64,000 nt of DNA from Pseudoneurospora amorphoporcata (Eukaryota > Ascomycota > Sordariomycetes > Sordariales > Sordariaceae). Below the pieces are notes generated by a model that saw nothing but the letters and a program-made list of their open reading frames with translations, had not been told where the DNA came from and searched no databases. Shown here one piece after another: positions 18,406 to 31,395 of the stretch (positions are counted from its first letter, which is position 1; each line of letters starts with the position of its first letter). The stretch is taken from positions 124,001 through 188,000 of the forward strand of contig MU859072.1 in NCBI GenBank assembly GCA_033297205.1, read 5' to 3'. Made by a program: the position numbers and the translations under genes.

Positions 18406-20566
18406 CTGATTGTGGGGTTAAGCAGCTGGATAAAGGAGAAAGCTGATGATGATGCTGATGAAAATATCGCCATATTCTCGAGGAGCCTTGTGTTACTTAT
18501 ATATTCTTTCTTGTGCCATAGACGACGCCAAGTAGACCTTTGATTCTGGCTTTTTCCTTCATCAGCCTCAACGCAAACAAGACGGCAATAGTGAGTTTCT
18601 CGAGAGTTGAGGCCGGGAGGAGAGATGAAATCTGCAGCCAGAGGCAAGAATGCAACCGAGCGTAGCAGTAGGAGTTGATGTCTTGTCAATTAGATCAAGA
18701 AACAAAGACCAGCACTCTCACAAACCCCGCTGTCGGGTCCTTGTTACTGATCCATGGGCGTTTCGGAGTTACTAGAGAGTAGTACTCCATGACCAGAGTA
18801 GTATCCACTGGGTGGAAAGCGTTGCGATGAGGCTGGGCACCAGTGCTGTAGGTTGCCAGGCTGCATGGGGATATCTGTCAACGGCAACGCTATGCACAAG
18901 GAGCGGCCCGAACCAGTGCAGGCCGGGGAGGCTATTGTTCAGGATCCTCTTTGGTTTGAGATCGTCACTGGTCTAGAGTCGAGACCCTTGATCAATATCT
19001 GGCATTACGCATTCCCAGTCACTCAATTTCAACTTTTGCAAACTTTCGCATCAGCTGAGAGAGTGTAGGATTATATGCAGAGATATACTGCCACTCAACT
19101 CACAACTGGAGTGAAAACTATGAGGGGCAAGGCTCTTGACGGGGAAGACCATTTCACTGTGAGAAACATTTGTACTGTGCTCGACGCATGACGTGTCGCT
19201 TCAGGAACACTAACAAGATCCTCAATCCTCTTTCCCGTGAACAACGTATCCAGCACACCGTGGAAAGATCCGAACGATCCGGTTTGGGGGTTATCGACTT
19301 ATTGACAAAAAGTTTTGGATGCTCCAGTGATGATGATGCTGTGGCAGTGGAAGTGATGGAGGTGATTGCAGAGGGGAGGGTTGAGTGTGAGGGCTATAGC
19401 TGTACTCTGACACTTATCTCTTTGACGACCAATTGAGGGCGTGTATGAACCGGTGGTGACAAGACGCACGAGAGAAGACCGCATCACGCTTCTGATCTGC
19501 CTGCGTGATCATGTCGCTGATGGTGGTTGAATAGAAGACTGTGAGCATGAGGGTGCTGGTCGCGCCGTGTGAAGTCCCGGACGAGGTCAAAGCAACGCTA
19601 GCATTGCTGGTAAATAGATGTTTGGTTGCAGTTGAACTGATCGTATCGCGAGACAAACAATATGGTGTTGAACAAAAAGTGTGTGATGGTGGGTTGAAAG
19701 ACTTGAGGTTCGAGACTCGGCGGTAACAGAATTCGGTGATCAGATAAAACATAGCCAAGCCAATTGCATCATCCCGTCGGCTCTCCACAATCCGACGGGA
19801 AGGGTCCATTCAGCATTTACCGCGACGAGCCGTGGTCAACACTGCCGCGGTCCCGAAAGCAGCGGAGCAGGCTCTGAAAGTCAGTAGCGAGTAGGTAGCG
19901 CCTGCTGTCAGTGGGGCTAGCAGTCGCGAAATGGGACACCACCGGGCCGACAACAAGATCCCGACGAAAATCCGTTCTCTCCGGCCATGCTGCCCAAGTT
20001 CGACCACTCGATTGGATAACCTTTTTGTAGTGTAGTATCACGTAGACTCTTTTTGTCGCCTTTACACTAGAAACACCAGCTTTGTCTTGTGTGCCGTTGT
20101 GACCCAAAGATACCCGAGTTGGGTGCTGCATTCATGATTGATGATCCGGATCTGACTTCAACATGACCAATGAAAACTCGACTTAATTGCCCCCTTTAGG
20201 TACTGTCCTTCTAGAATCACAAGCCTCAAAGATGCCGTCCCCATTACCCATGGCCGAACCCCGGGAACGCCTGTCATCCGATTCGATAGCTGCTGGAGTT
20301 CTGAACCCGTTCTGCCGTTTGAACCGTCATTCCGGTGCGGTCTTTTTTCCTGGCTGTTCATGCTTTCACGATCCATCTTCCTCACCGATATACTCCCGCT
20401 GGATTATGCATCCCTAGCTGCCAGTTCTCTAGACATTTTCTTCTTCTTTTTTTGGTAGTCATTGTTAATTCCTATTGTCAAGATTCTCCGACTGCCACCG
20501 TTTCCTCCTTCCTTCTACCATTCCTGTCTGTCTGCTGACTCAACAAGAGCAAACTGGTTGGTCAAG
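18406..20566. other. Intergenic, 2.2 kb
   Basis: Contains the promoter side of the Hce2 gene and the CT-rich leader of AFG1. The open frames here begin at non-ATG codons or lack recognisable features; I see no gene. Confidence 0.5.
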
Positions 20567-22388
20567 ATGCGCGTGACCAGGCTCCCGACTACGGCGAAAC
20601 CCCTCTTTCGGTCCTCGACTGCCCATTCGGCGAGAATCATCACCACACCCCGGCGGACACAATGTACAGCATCGGCATGCGCACATACAAACGTCAACCA
20701 GTCGCGCGCCTTGGCACATGCTGCCCGTCCTGCCGCCCGCATCATCCTTCCTGCGACATTTACCGCTGGCCAAAGGAGGAGGGCGACGACTGCTACCGCC
20801 GCGGCCGCTGTTGACAATGGTTAGCCAAACTCCGATCTCCACAGCTACCTACTGGCGCCATGCCTCCCATAACGAGAGACCCTGAGTTGACTCCTTCTTG
20901 CCCATAGTAAACCCGGGAAATCTCGGCCCTATCCAAGAATACGACCGCCGAGTCGCCGCTGGGGAGTTGCGAAATGACGACCACCAAAGAGGTGAGCACT
21001 CGACAACATGGAGGCCTAACCTCTACCCCGAACAAGAGCAATCGCTAAAGAATGCGCACTTGTTGGCGCAAACAGGAATCATTCAGAACCTACAGCATCT
21101 TCATGAAGAACTCTGGCACTATGCGGCGCCGCCCGTCGTCCACCCGACCCTCGAATCCCTTAAACCCAACAAGTCGCTTTTCTCATTCTTCGGCGGCAAG
21201 CCAAAGAGCGCCATCGCCGAAATCCCCGCCAACCTCCCCCGCGGACTCTACCTCTACGGCGATGTCGGCTGCGGCAAGACCATGCTTATGGATCTCTTTT
21301 ACGACACATTACCCCATAACATCAAGTCCAAGACGAGGATACACTTCCACAACTTCATGCAGGATGTCCACAAGCGCCTCCACAAGATGAAGATGCAACA
21401 CGGCAACGATGTTGACGCCGTGCCCTTTGTTGCGGCCGACATTGCCCAGCAGGGAAGCGTTCTCTGCTTCGACGAGTTCCAGTGCACCGACGTCGCCGAC
21501 GCCATGATCCTTCGCCGCCTGCTCGAGGCTCTCATGTCCCACGGTGTTGTGCTTGTTACGACCTCCAACCGACATCCCGACGAGCTCTATATGAACGGTA
21601 TCCAGCGCGAGTCCTTCATCCCCGCCATCGAACTTCTCAAGAACCGGCTACACGTCATCAACCTGAACTCGAACACCGATTACCGCAAGATCCCCCGCCC
21701 TCCTTCTGGCGTCTACCATACCGCGCTCGACGCCCACGCTGCCTCCCACGCCGAGAAGTGGTTCCGCTTTTTGGGCGATCCCGAAAACCCCGAGCCGCAC
21801 TCCGAGGTGCAAACTGTATGGGGCCGCGAAATTCACGTACCTCGTGTGAGCGGCCGTTGCGCCTGGTTCACCTTCGACGAGCTCATCGGCCAGCCGACGG
21901 GTGCCGCTGATTACATTGAGCTGATGCGCTCTTACGACGCCTTCATTGTCACCGATATTCCCGGCATGACTTACCGTCAGCGCGATCTGGCCCGCCGTTT
22001 CATTACCTTCATTGACGCCGTATACGAGTCGCACGCCAAGCTCGTCCTGACGACCGCCGTGCCCCTGACAGAGTTGTTCGTTTCCCGGCAGGAAATGGAG
22101 GAGTCGCTCAAGAAGCAGGGCAAGGCTTTGGACCCGACAGGGTCTGTTGAGGATGTGATGAGCCACATGATGGACGATCTCGAGCAGAATGCCGAGAAGC
22201 TCTCCAAGTCCAACCTCTTTACTGGTGACGAGGAAGCTTTCGCGTTCGCACGTGCCCTGTCGCGTTTGACTGAGATGGGCAGCAAGATGTGGGTTGAGCG
22301 TGGTATGGGGTTGGAGAACAAGGGTGGGAAGCCTGAGCATGATAGCTGGGCGAAGACGAGGAGCAGGCAGATGGAAGACAGCATGTAG
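20567..22388 (+). CDS. AFG1: AFG1/LACE1-family mitochondrial ATPase, 577 aa
   Basis: Two exons, 20567-20819 and 20908-22388, joined in phase 1 through a GTTAGC...CCCATAG intron. The first exon is an Arg/Ala/Thr-rich leader without acidic residues, typical of a mitochondrial import signal (MRVTRLPTTAKPLFRSS). The second holds the AFG1 ATPase: Walker A GDVGCGKT, Walker B VLCFDEFQ, sensor TTSNRHPDELY, and the family end block LARRFITFIDAVYE with LVLTTAVPLTELF. AFG1 (LACE1 in animals) assists quality control and turnover of respiratory-chain subunits in the inner membrane. The splice is supported by continuity into NPGNLGPIQEYDRRV. Length is normal for fungi. Confidence 0.9.
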
Positions 22389-22972
22389 GACAAAAGCGGT
22401 AAACATCAGGAGGAAGAGGAAGAGATGCGGTTGTTTGGTTAAAAGAATCGATACCCCAGAAGACAGAGCGACAAAGTCACTTCTACTACCTACCTACACG
22501 GCTCGGCAAGCAGAGGCGTGAGCAAGGGGAAAAGTTCCTTGACAGGCATGCATTGGTGGTTATCTTCATTTACATATTCCTTGGATTCTTTTCGGGGTTT
22601 CTCTTACCGGCAGCGGATCATGGGTGCCGTTTCTCTGGTCGGTTTCAGATACTTGACTTCCTTGTGTCTTGTAGCATGCTGCCCACGCGACGTCAAGCTG
22701 GGTTGCAGCAGGGAATGAGGCGTGACTTGGATATCTTTGTCAAAATCCTTGTGATATTATACACTGACAGCCAGTCCCAACAGTAATACAGCATTGGTAC
22801 AAAGGAACACAAAAGATTGGACCACCACTCTTAAGCATTAACCTACTTACCTCACTCACTACTCATACCACCATGCATCACCATGATGCCACCCAAGTTT
22901 CCTGGACCGATCCTTCAAACCACAGCCGTCGGCTTTTCCTCGTCCCCTCAGCGGAACCGTCGAAACCTCTTC
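22389..22972. other. Intergenic between convergent genes
   Basis: Shared 3' flank. Nothing recognised. Confidence 0.5.
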
Positions 22973-24058
22973 TTAGTAGATACCAGGAATCAAAAGATAC
23001 GGCACCTCCTTCTTATACTTCTCCCACTGCTCTCCGTACCGGCTCTGCATATACTCAGCCATGTACACCGTGCTCCTGCTAACAAAGTGCCAGATCTGGA
23101 ACGCCCCCACGCCCAGCGCCGGGATCCATCCGCCGGCAGCCAACGCATAACCAGCCCTCCACAGGGTATACCCGCCATAGTTGATATGGCGCGCCTTGTT
23201 CCACAGTCCCTCGCGGCAGATCTTGCCCTTGTTGGCCTCGTCGTCCTTGAACTTCTTGCGCGTGCGCTCGCTAAGCGTCTCGATCGCCATGCCCGTCACG
23301 TACATGATTGTGCCGATGGCGATGGGCAAGGGAAGCGACATGGATGTTCCCGTGGCAGAGTTGAAGCTGAAGGGTAAAGTGATGCGGGGCGTGGAGAGCG
23401 CAGCCGAAGTAGATGTTCCCAGCAACAATAGAGAACAGAGGGTGTTGACGACAGTGTTAAACACCGACACCTCCACCGCCGCGGCGGGAGTAAGCTCCTC
23501 ACGAGAGATACCAAGGAGCCAGTAGATCTGCTTCAGACTGGATCCGGCAGACATGAGCAGCAGCAGCAAGCGCGGGAGAGGCAGGTAGCGGATGATGGAC
23601 GACTTGGTCCCCGCCGCGGTGGTCGTCTCGGCCAGGTAGTCGTACAGCGGGATGGACGAGATGTTCAGCTTGGACAGCAGGCGCGTGCCCCAGTCGCCGG
23701 CCAGCAACTTGTATTGGAGCAAAGGGTCGAGAGCGCGCAGGCCGATGAAGGTGGCGGTTCCCAGGGGGTTGGACTTGTAGATGCCTCGCTGGATCAGGTC
23801 TTTGGGGTTCCGCGAGCCCAGGGCGGAGAAGGGTGCGGTCTTGCCGCTAGAGCTCTTGCTGGTCTTGCCGCCGCCATCGGGCTCACTGCTGCTGATATTG
23901 GACTTGCCATTGGGCTCGGCGGGATGTTTGCCATTCGGCTTGCTATCGATCTTGTCAATGGAGGGAAGCTTGCCATCGGCGGAGGCGGCCTTGTTGCTGC
24001 CGTTGGCGTGTTCGGATCCCAGCCCCATGGAGGGAGGGGAAGCCTCGACTGAGGTCAT
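22973..24058 (-). CDS. DUF1295/steroid-reductase-like multi-pass membrane protein, 361 aa
   Basis: A single exon beginning MTSVEASPPSMGLG; the frame is open to 24235 but that stretch looks like leader. The first 100 residues are polar (Asn/Gly/Ser/Lys repeats such as EPNGK and KPNGKHP). Then come four or five hydrophobic segments and a C-terminal catalytic-type block: CREGLWNKARHINYGGYTLW, GWIPALGVGAFQIWHF, and SRYGEQWEKYKKEVPYLLIP. That block is shared by DUF1295, isoprenylcysteine methyltransferases and steroid 5-alpha-reductase relatives, which act on lipids in the ER membrane. The substrate cannot be told. It is convergent with AFG1. Confidence 0.8.
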   Translation of the reverse strand: MTSVEASPPSMGLGSEHANGSNKAASADGKLPSIDKIDSKPNGKHPAEPNGKSNISSSEPDGGGKTSKSSSGKTAPFSALGSRNPKDLIQRGIYKSNPLGTATFIGLRALDPLLQYKLLAGDWGTRLLSKLNISSIPLYDYLAETTTAAGTKSSIIRYLPLPRLLLLLMSAGSSLKQIYWLLGISREELTPAAAVEVSVFNTVVNTLCSLLLLGTSTSAALSTPRITLPFSFNSATGTSMSLPLPIAIGTIMYVTGMAIETLSERTRKKFKDDEANKGKICREGLWNKARHINYGGYTLWRAGYALAAGGWIPALGVGAFQIWHFVSRSTVYMAEYMQSRYGEQWEKYKKEVPYLLIPGIY

Positions 24059-25599
24059 GATGGTGGTTTGGCTACAAGTGAGTACTTGTTGGCGTTGGTG
24101 TTGGTGGTGTGAATCGGTGGTGTAGGTTGTTTGGTGTACCCTTGGGTCGGGATTGACTTGGACGAAGAGACCGGGAGAAGACCTGGAATGTCCGAATAAA
24201 AGAGGGGAGATACAGATCCCGGAGAGTGTCACCATAGTTTGTGTTGCAGCTTAACAACCATATAAGTTGCTACAGTTTATTGGGTTCACGTAATGGACGT
24301 AATGGTTGCACTTCCCAATCACACTACTAACTTGTATGAGGCTCCACAATTACTGTACGAGAAGGAAAGAACCAGCTCAGCTGCCCAATAATGGAACGAG
24401 AAAGAGCGACGAGGATGCAATCATTTTGTCATCCGCACTCTTTTGTTTGCTCCGTCTGGGGAGCTTCTCAAGAGCTAGGTTTCTCTCATAAGCATCTCAG
24501 AGCTCGGACATGTTAGGTCGTCCGAAATCCATGCTAGCTTCTCCGCTTCACCCCACTCTATCACGGAAAGCTAGCGTCGTAAGGTGCTCAGTTATAGCGA
24601 TGAATGAAGTCATTGGTAGTGTCATGCCGCTGGTAATGTTACGGGGCCACAGCGGGCAAGCGGAGACTGGAAACCTTATCCTGACGGCTCGGTCTTATGT
24701 TCCGGTCGACAGTCGATGTTGGTTCCGAGACAATCAATCTATCAGTAAGGAATGGCCTCAATACTACCTCTATCCCATTGGACATTATGGTATGACAACC
24801 AAAGAGCTCTGGATATGGCAAGCGACAAATTTGGCGGTTATTTGGCTGAAGATACCTCAAGAGACCCAGGTGAGGGCCGCAGCATGATGCTCACGGGTCA
24901 TGAAGCCACAATAGCCCCTATCCAAAGTAAACAAAGGAAGTAAACAACGATGGTGGAGACCATAGTCCTCAGCCCCATGGGAAGAGGGTGATCACCTCAT
25001 GCTCGCCATGGTTCACTTTTCAACCCCAAACTCCGCCCGCGTATGAGCAGTGCTATAGTTGAGCTTGACCTATGGTTTGGAGTAAAAGGTGAAAGATCCA
25101 GAATTTTATAGGTTTACCCTTACGCTTCATATGAATGAAGACAATTGTCGATCTGAAGAGCGCCTGGACGGGCTTCGAAGGGTCGACTGCTCTTCAGTCT
25201 TGTCGATTTGTCACAGTTGATGCAGGCCTGTGGAGAGCCACGCGTGCAGTGACCAGTGCGCAACCACGGGGGTTCGTCACTAGCGTCTCGGCAGGGGCAG
25301 ATCCGCTCTGACCGCCCCAGGCAGCAGGGGTTTCAGTGGTCCTCCCCGCGCGGAGTGCTTATCGGGGTCTTATCAGCCAACGAACGGCAGGCACGAGTGA
25401 CACATTACCTAGTCTAGTAGGTAGTCTCCAGGGCCTTGGAACAGGCACCTTGTTGCAGTCCCCAGGTCCCATCGGTGAGGTCTCTTTCCCATTCCGTCGC
25501 GACTTACTTATCTTCTTCATTGCCATTTCCTCCTTCTTTCATCCATCAACCAAGTCAACACCATCTCAAACACCATCGCGACATCCACAAACAGTCACC
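24059..25599. other. Intergenic, 1.5 kb
   Basis: Divergent promoter region between the DUF1295 gene and the aminopeptidase, with a CT-rich leader at 25490-25590. No gene seen. Confidence 0.5.
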
Positions 25600-26947
25600 A
25601 TGAAGATTTCAAACGCATCGCTTCTTGCGCTGCTGCTCCCCGCGGCAAGCGCCCGCTTCGTCGAGAAGGCGGAGCAGAATCACGTCATGCTCTTCCCCGA
25701 TGGCATTCCTGAGGAGCCCAAGTCGACCGAGAAGTATCATATTGAGCTCTCACCCGGAAACACAAAATGGGTTACAGAGGACGAGAAGTGGGAACTTAGA
25801 CGGGTAGGTCAACCTTAACTGGGGTTGGGAATTATCGGACGAGATGCTAACCACTCTGTTCTGTCCATAGAATGGCCAGCGCTTCTTCGACATCACCGAC
25901 CATGCCGAGCTCGGTACTTTCAACAAGGGCCTGCACAAGAAGAGCGTCTTCCCAGAGAAGCTGACTCACAAGAAGGACCTTGAACCACTGCTCAAGAACT
26001 TGTCCAAGACCAAGATGGAGGACCACCTGACAACTTTCACCTCTTTCCACACCCGGTATTACAAGGTATGTGCGCGTCGCATCGTTTCACGGCAGTTCAC
26101 TGCTCGCGACATGATAAGCTAACCTCAGTAGTCGGAGAGCGGACGTCAATCAAGCGAATGGCTTCTTAAGCAGGTCCGCGACACCATCAAGGAGGCTGGC
26201 GCCGACGACACCGTTACTGCCCGCCACTTCGAGCACGCTTGGGGTCAGAACAGCATCATTGCCACTATTCCCGGCAAGACCAATGCCACCGTTGTTATCG
26301 GCGCACACCAGGACTCGATCAACCTCTGGCTTCCTTCCATTCTCGCCGCCCCCGGCGCTGATGACGATGGCAGTGGTACCGTCACTATCCTGGAGGCTTT
26401 CCGTGTTTTCCTTCAATCTGAGGACATCATCAAGGGCAACCACGAGAACACCATCGAGTTCCACTGGTACAGCGCCGAGGAGGGCGGTCTTCTTGGCAGC
26501 CAGGCCATCTTCACCACGTATGAAAAATCCCAGCGCGATGTCAAGGCCATGCTCCAGCAGGACATGACTGGCTTCGTAACCCGCACTCTTCAGGCCGGCG
26601 AGGTCGAGAGTGTCGGTGTTATCGTTGACTATGTCGACCCCAACCTGACTGATTTCATCAAGAAGGTTATCGTCGAATACTGCGATATTCCCTTTGTTGA
26701 GACCAAGTGCGGCTATGCCTGCTCTGACCACGCTTCTGCGTCCAAGGCTGGTTATCCCTCTGCCTTCGTCATCGAGGCTGCTTTTGAGTACTCGGACAAT
26801 CACATTCATACTACCGACGACCTCATCAAGTATCTCTCGTTCGACCACATGCTCCAGCATGCGCGCATGACCCTGGCTTTTGCCTACGAGCTGGCCTTTG
26901 CCGACTTTGCCAAGTTGGAGAAGGGCTCTAAGCACGGTGATCTTTAA
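25600..26947 (+). CDS. LAP1: Secreted leucine aminopeptidase 1 (M28E), 404 aa
   Basis: Exons 25600-25803, 25871-26065 and 26132-26947 join in phase 0. The start in a TCACC context opens a signal peptide (MKISNASLLALLLPAASA) followed by a propeptide of about 75 residues. The M28 zinc ligands are all visible: His in GAHQDS, Asp in ADDDGSG, Glu-Glu in SAEEGG, Asp in IVDYVD and His in SDNHIHT. Two C-terminal cysteines (VEYCD and TKCGYACSDH) fit the family's disulfide. The enzyme removes hydrophobic N-terminal residues from peptides outside the cell and serves nitrogen scavenging. Length and exon pattern are normal for fungal LAP1. Confidence 0.95.
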
Positions 26948-28165
26948 TTGGACGATTCAAGTTGGCATCAGATCCATTGGGGATAACAGCGCGTTTTTGG
27001 GATATTTATGGTTTTGGGATCTATGGATGGTTATGAATAATGTCAGATAGGATGAACATGATTTCAACTTGGCCCAGGCGTCGAGCCATTGCGCAGTGTC
27101 CGCAGTTTTGCTCTAACGCCTGGTTTTCCGCACACTTCAATTCTACTACTTGAAGCAATCCTGTGCTCGGCTTCAACACGTCAAATGCCTAATACGGCCG
27201 TTCCGAGTTGCATTGTTTCATATGCACAAAAGTCGTTCCTCGCTTCCCCGTAACCAGTCCCGACTGCCGGCTCCCAAGCGACACCATCCACCCCGTAAAA
27301 ATAAACCGAACATGTTACGGTTAGTACATTACACATCCAAGCGTCTTTTTCATGCATTTAAATCCAATATTTATCCTTTTTTTCGTACGGAAGAATGTTT
27401 GATGGGCTCTGTCCAATTCATTTCTCATGTTTTGTGATCCCTGTAGCTGTCTTGCGACGGCCTTTCGTAGTTGTAGCCAAGGCAAAGCGTAGTTGGACTG
27501 TCCCTGTTCGGTTTATTTCTACGACCCCTTCGCCACCCAGTCGCTGACGTCATCACAAAGTGTTAGTGATGACTTATGAATTTCCAGATGAATAGCCGTC
27601 CATACAACAGCAGCTTATTAACAATGAGAGGTTGTAGATACGAGGATTCATACCCTTCCTGAGCCCTTTGTTAATTTCATTTGATTTTTATGTTTTGAGG
27701 ACGAGTTGTAGCAGTCAGTTCGATAGACGTCCTTAACCAGGATGCTTGGCGCTCGAGCCAACAAGGTTCTCAGCTCTCGGCTGCGGTCACTGCTACATCT
27801 CGATCTGGGCATCTACCACTGCAGATAACTTGTATTAGACACGCAGTTGGGAGGTGCTTGCAGCGCCTATGTCATGCCAGAAAAGGCCCCCAGCGTAACT
27901 TTGCGAGGTCATCATGACACCTGCCCATAGCCCTGAGTGACAACACTTTTCCTTGAACTTATTCCCTACTATACCCGGAAGACAAGTTAGCATATCCAGT
28001 AGAGGATATTGTCTCTGCGTCTGTCTTCCTCATCCTTACGTTCACTGTTGAACCATCACTATATACCTAACTGCTATACATCACTTCAACATACCTCTCA
28101 ACTTATCAAAAAGGCCGATATATCACTACGATAAAGGGTGACTTACACCTACCTAACCCACCGTG
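26948..28165. other. Intergenic, 1.2 kb
   Basis: No gene seen. Confidence 0.5.
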
Positions 28166-30466
28166 ATGACCAAGTCCAAGTTCCCAAATCACATCTCGGA
28201 CCGTGTCTTCGACCTCTGCAACTCTGCTGAGACAGTCTCTTCTCTCCTCGCCAAGGATCCCAGTCTTTCCCCCAGCGATGCCTGGAACAAACTTTTCGGC
28301 CAGCATGCTTTGAAGAAGAGACATTCAGGGACCGAGGAGGAAGAGGAGGAAGAGCAGAGTATCAGCAGTGAGGAAGAGGACAACGGCCAAGGCTCGACTT
28401 ACTACAAGTCACCGCCTACACCACCATACTCGCCTACTTCAGCCCAGGAACATCTCGACCGGGCAGCGAAGTGTGGGAAATGGGGAGGGAAGAGACCAAG
28501 TTATTTGTTTTTGCAGGTACTGTGATTCCTGTTATTTCGTTGGGGTTATAAGTATGGGAGATCGACGCTGACGACCTTCGTAACAGATATATCACGATGC
28601 TCTCTGCACACTCGACGATGAGCCCCTCAGGGGTATGGTCAGCCCGCCGCTTTTGGGAACCTGCGGTACTGTTCCGTTGACGATAATTTCCGTGTAAGTA
28701 AACCATCAACACAACCAACCCAGACGATGTAGCACCTCCCCTTCCCAGGTCGTTTGTGTTAACTAAAACATCAACCACACAGCATCCCCGACATAGCCCG
28801 GCACATGGCCAACCTGATCTACCGCGCCGAGCACGAAATCTTCCTAGCAACCAACTACTGGCAATCGAGCGTTGCCTCAACTTACCTAACCAACGCCATC
28901 AGGGACCTCGATAAACGTCTTGCCTCCGAGTTCGAAGCATCCTTCTCCTCGAGCTCTCCATCACAAAGGAAGAAAGTAGTCCTCAAAATTCTCTACGACC
29001 GTGGAACCCCCAAACAGCTCCTCTCTCGACACCAGATCGTCTCACCAGAAACCTACACCAACGCTTCCACAGTCGGTCTTCCCCACCCGGACGAGATCCC
29101 CTTTATCGACATGCAGGTGATGAACTTCCACACGCCCATCATGGGCACTTTTCACGCCAAGTACATGGTTGTGGACCGGCGCGTGGCGGTGTTACAAAGC
29201 AATAATGTCCAGGACAACGATAACTTGGAGATGGCGACGCACTTGGAGGGGCCCGTGGTAGATTCGCTTTGGGATATGGCGATGATTAGTTGGCATAAGC
29301 ATTTGAAGCCAATGATGCCTTGTGTGAATTCGCCGGCTGGTGAGGCGTGGGCTACGGGGAGGGAGGATAGGATGGAAACGACGCGGGTGGTCGATCTTTC
29401 GAGACAAGCGAGAGTCAGTAGAAACAGCCTGGCTGTAACCAAGGAACCACCAACCACCGGGACGACTACTCAACCGACGGTTATTCCCAACGTTCCGAAG
29501 CATACTATTGAAGAGCCTCACTACGATACTTCGATAGCGGCCGAAGTCGCCCGCATCCAAGCCTCCCTGGCAGCCAAATTCGATCCTGACAATAATGTTA
29601 TCGAAACACACCTACAAGCTGTCACTCGTCTCCTCAACCACACACGAAACCCCAATTTCACCGCCGATCCGCTTGCCCCTGACCCAGTAAACGACCCAGA
29701 CAACAAAACGATACCTTATCTGTTCCTCCCCCATCACCAAACCGACCAAACCCCCGAAACCGTGCCCATGGCCTTAGTTAACCGTGCCCCCTATGGCTCG
29801 CCCAACCACTCCTCCGTCTCCAACCCACAAAACGCCGCCTGGCTCTCTGCCCTCCGCAACGCCACCCACTCCGTCTTCATCCAGACGCCGACGCTAAACG
29901 CTGCTCCCTTGCTCCCCGCCATTCTCGATGCCTGCAACCGCGGCGTCCAGGTCACCTGCTACGTATGTCTGGGGTACAACGACGGAGGCGAACTGCTGCC
30001 TCGCCAGAATGGCCACAACGAGATGATTGCTCATCAACTATACTCATCCCTGTCTCCTGAAGCTAGGCAGAATCTGCATTATTACTGGTACGTGGGCAAG
30101 GACCAGACCAGGCCGCTGGTGCAATCCAAGGGCTTGAGGAGTTGTCATATCAAGTTGATGGTTGTGGATGGGCATGTGGGAATTATGGGGAATGGAAACC
30201 AGGACACGCAGAGCTGGTTTCATAGCCAGGAAATCAATGTCATGATTGATAGCGAGGAGGTTTGCTGGAAGTGGATGGAGGGTATCAGAAGGAATCAGAA
30301 CACGGCGATCTATGGGGCGTTGGATAAGGAGAAAGGGATGTGGCTGGATGCGGAGGGGAAAGAGGCGGATGGGATCATTGGTGTCGATCCAGGTGGGAGG
30401 ATTAAGAGGTGGGCTAAGGGGGCGGTAGGCGCAGTGAAGAGGGTTCAGGGGACTGGAGGGTTTTAA
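28166..30466 (+). CDS. Phospholipase D-like (two HKD motifs) protein, 713 aa
   Basis: Exons 28166-28516, 28587-28693 and 28783-30466. The ATG (after a GTG that is also in frame) opens MTKSKFPNHISDRVFDLC, then an acidic Glu/Ser run (residues about 55-75) and a Pro-rich SPPTPPYSPT. Exon 3 holds the PLD fold: HAKYMVVD (His277, Lys279, Asp284) followed by SNNVQDNDN, and near residue 610 HIKLMVVD followed by GNGNQDTQSWFHSQEIN. Both HKD motifs keep His, Lys and Asp, so it should be active, hydrolysing or transferring phosphatidyl groups of a phospholipid. No signal peptide or transmembrane helix is evident. I join exon 2 to 3 in phase 2 (GTAAGT; ACACAG). Confidence 0.88.
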
Positions 30467-30855
30467 GAGTCGTGGTTGAGGATATCTGGGGTGTTTTTTT
30501 GGTGACGAGCGAACCGTTCTGCTTACGGTCACGGATCAATGACTGGAATCTGGTTATTGGATAAAGCAAAGAAACCCATTTTGTTGATGACTGGACGTAC
30601 CGTGTACCAAACTAGGAAAAGAGACAGATATCTGCTTGGTTAACTGCCCTTCCTAGAGGAGTCTTTGGCTTCAAAGACCTGAGACCATAACGAAGGAAAA
30701 ACAAACCCCGAGGAGAAGATCGTGAAAGAAAACCATACAAGAGAAGAATCAGAGCCCGAGGGGGGAAAGGAAAGATACATACAATAACCGAGAAACTTCA
30801 GGAGAATCATACTCCTTTCTGAAGGTCTCACAACGGGCAAGTAGCACCGTATCTG
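30467..30855. other. Intergenic
   Basis: Shared 3' flank of two convergent genes. Nothing recognised. Confidence 0.5.
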
Positions 30856-31119
30856 TCAAACGAAAGCTTCGCTCTTAGTGACCTGTTTGCCCTTGGCAAC
30901 CGCTCCGGTCTTCGCGTCCACTTTCTTGCTAGAAGTCGTTTCGCTTAAAACAACCTCTTCTTTGTACAGAGTAGCCTCAAGGGTGAGGCCATCAAAACCC
31001 TCGGCCACGTCGCCAACAGCGCCATATCCGGAAGTACCGGAATCACGAGGGCGAAGACCAGCAGTACCCTCCGCCATGAGGTCCTCGACAGTCCGATAGC
31101 CAGTGGTTTCGCCCTTCAT
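30856..31119 (-). CDS. Hypothetical small protein, 87 aa
   Basis: An ATG frame gives MKGETTGYRTVEDLMAEG, a Gly-rich middle (GTSGYGAVGDVAEGFDG), a segment LTLEATLYKEEVVLSE and a Lys-rich tail. It is hydrophilic, with no cysteines, signal peptide or membrane segment. I do not recognise it. The frame stays open upstream to 31305 without an obvious ATG of better quality, so a spliced first exon is possible. Composition looks coding, but without homology evidence this is a weak call. Confidence 0.4.
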   Translation of the reverse strand: MKGETTGYRTVEDLMAEGTAGLRPRDSGTSGYGAVGDVAEGFDGLTLEATLYKEEVVLSETTSSKKVDAKTGAVAKGKQVTKSEAFV

Positions 31120-31395
31120 TTCATCTGACTGGTTAAGCCGCGTTCGGTCGCCCAGTATGCCAGTAACAGTAAGGAAGTTTATATGGCAGTAAGCAACAGC
31201 ATACTGCCGTGATTTTTGCGTTCCGCTGTTTTCCAGTAAAAATCTGCAAGTTGATGTAAGTCGCTGCACTTCCCCCAACTCCCCCAATGGCCTGCATCTG
31301 ACCAATCAGAAGGCCAGAAATCGTTGATCTTACTGCTTTCTTCGCTTTTATACTGCTTCAAACCCCATGTTTATACCAGTATGAAAGCACTCACA

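Noticed and set aside
18228..18689. 153-codon minus-strand frame upstream of the Hce2 domain
   Set aside because: Starts at TTG and overlaps the Hce2 exon in the wrong frame; its LLLLRSVAFLPLAA start looks signal-like but has no Met or usable join to the domain.
21648..22406. 252-codon antisense frame within AFG1
   Set aside because: Shadow of the AFG1 coding sequence, with no independent motif.
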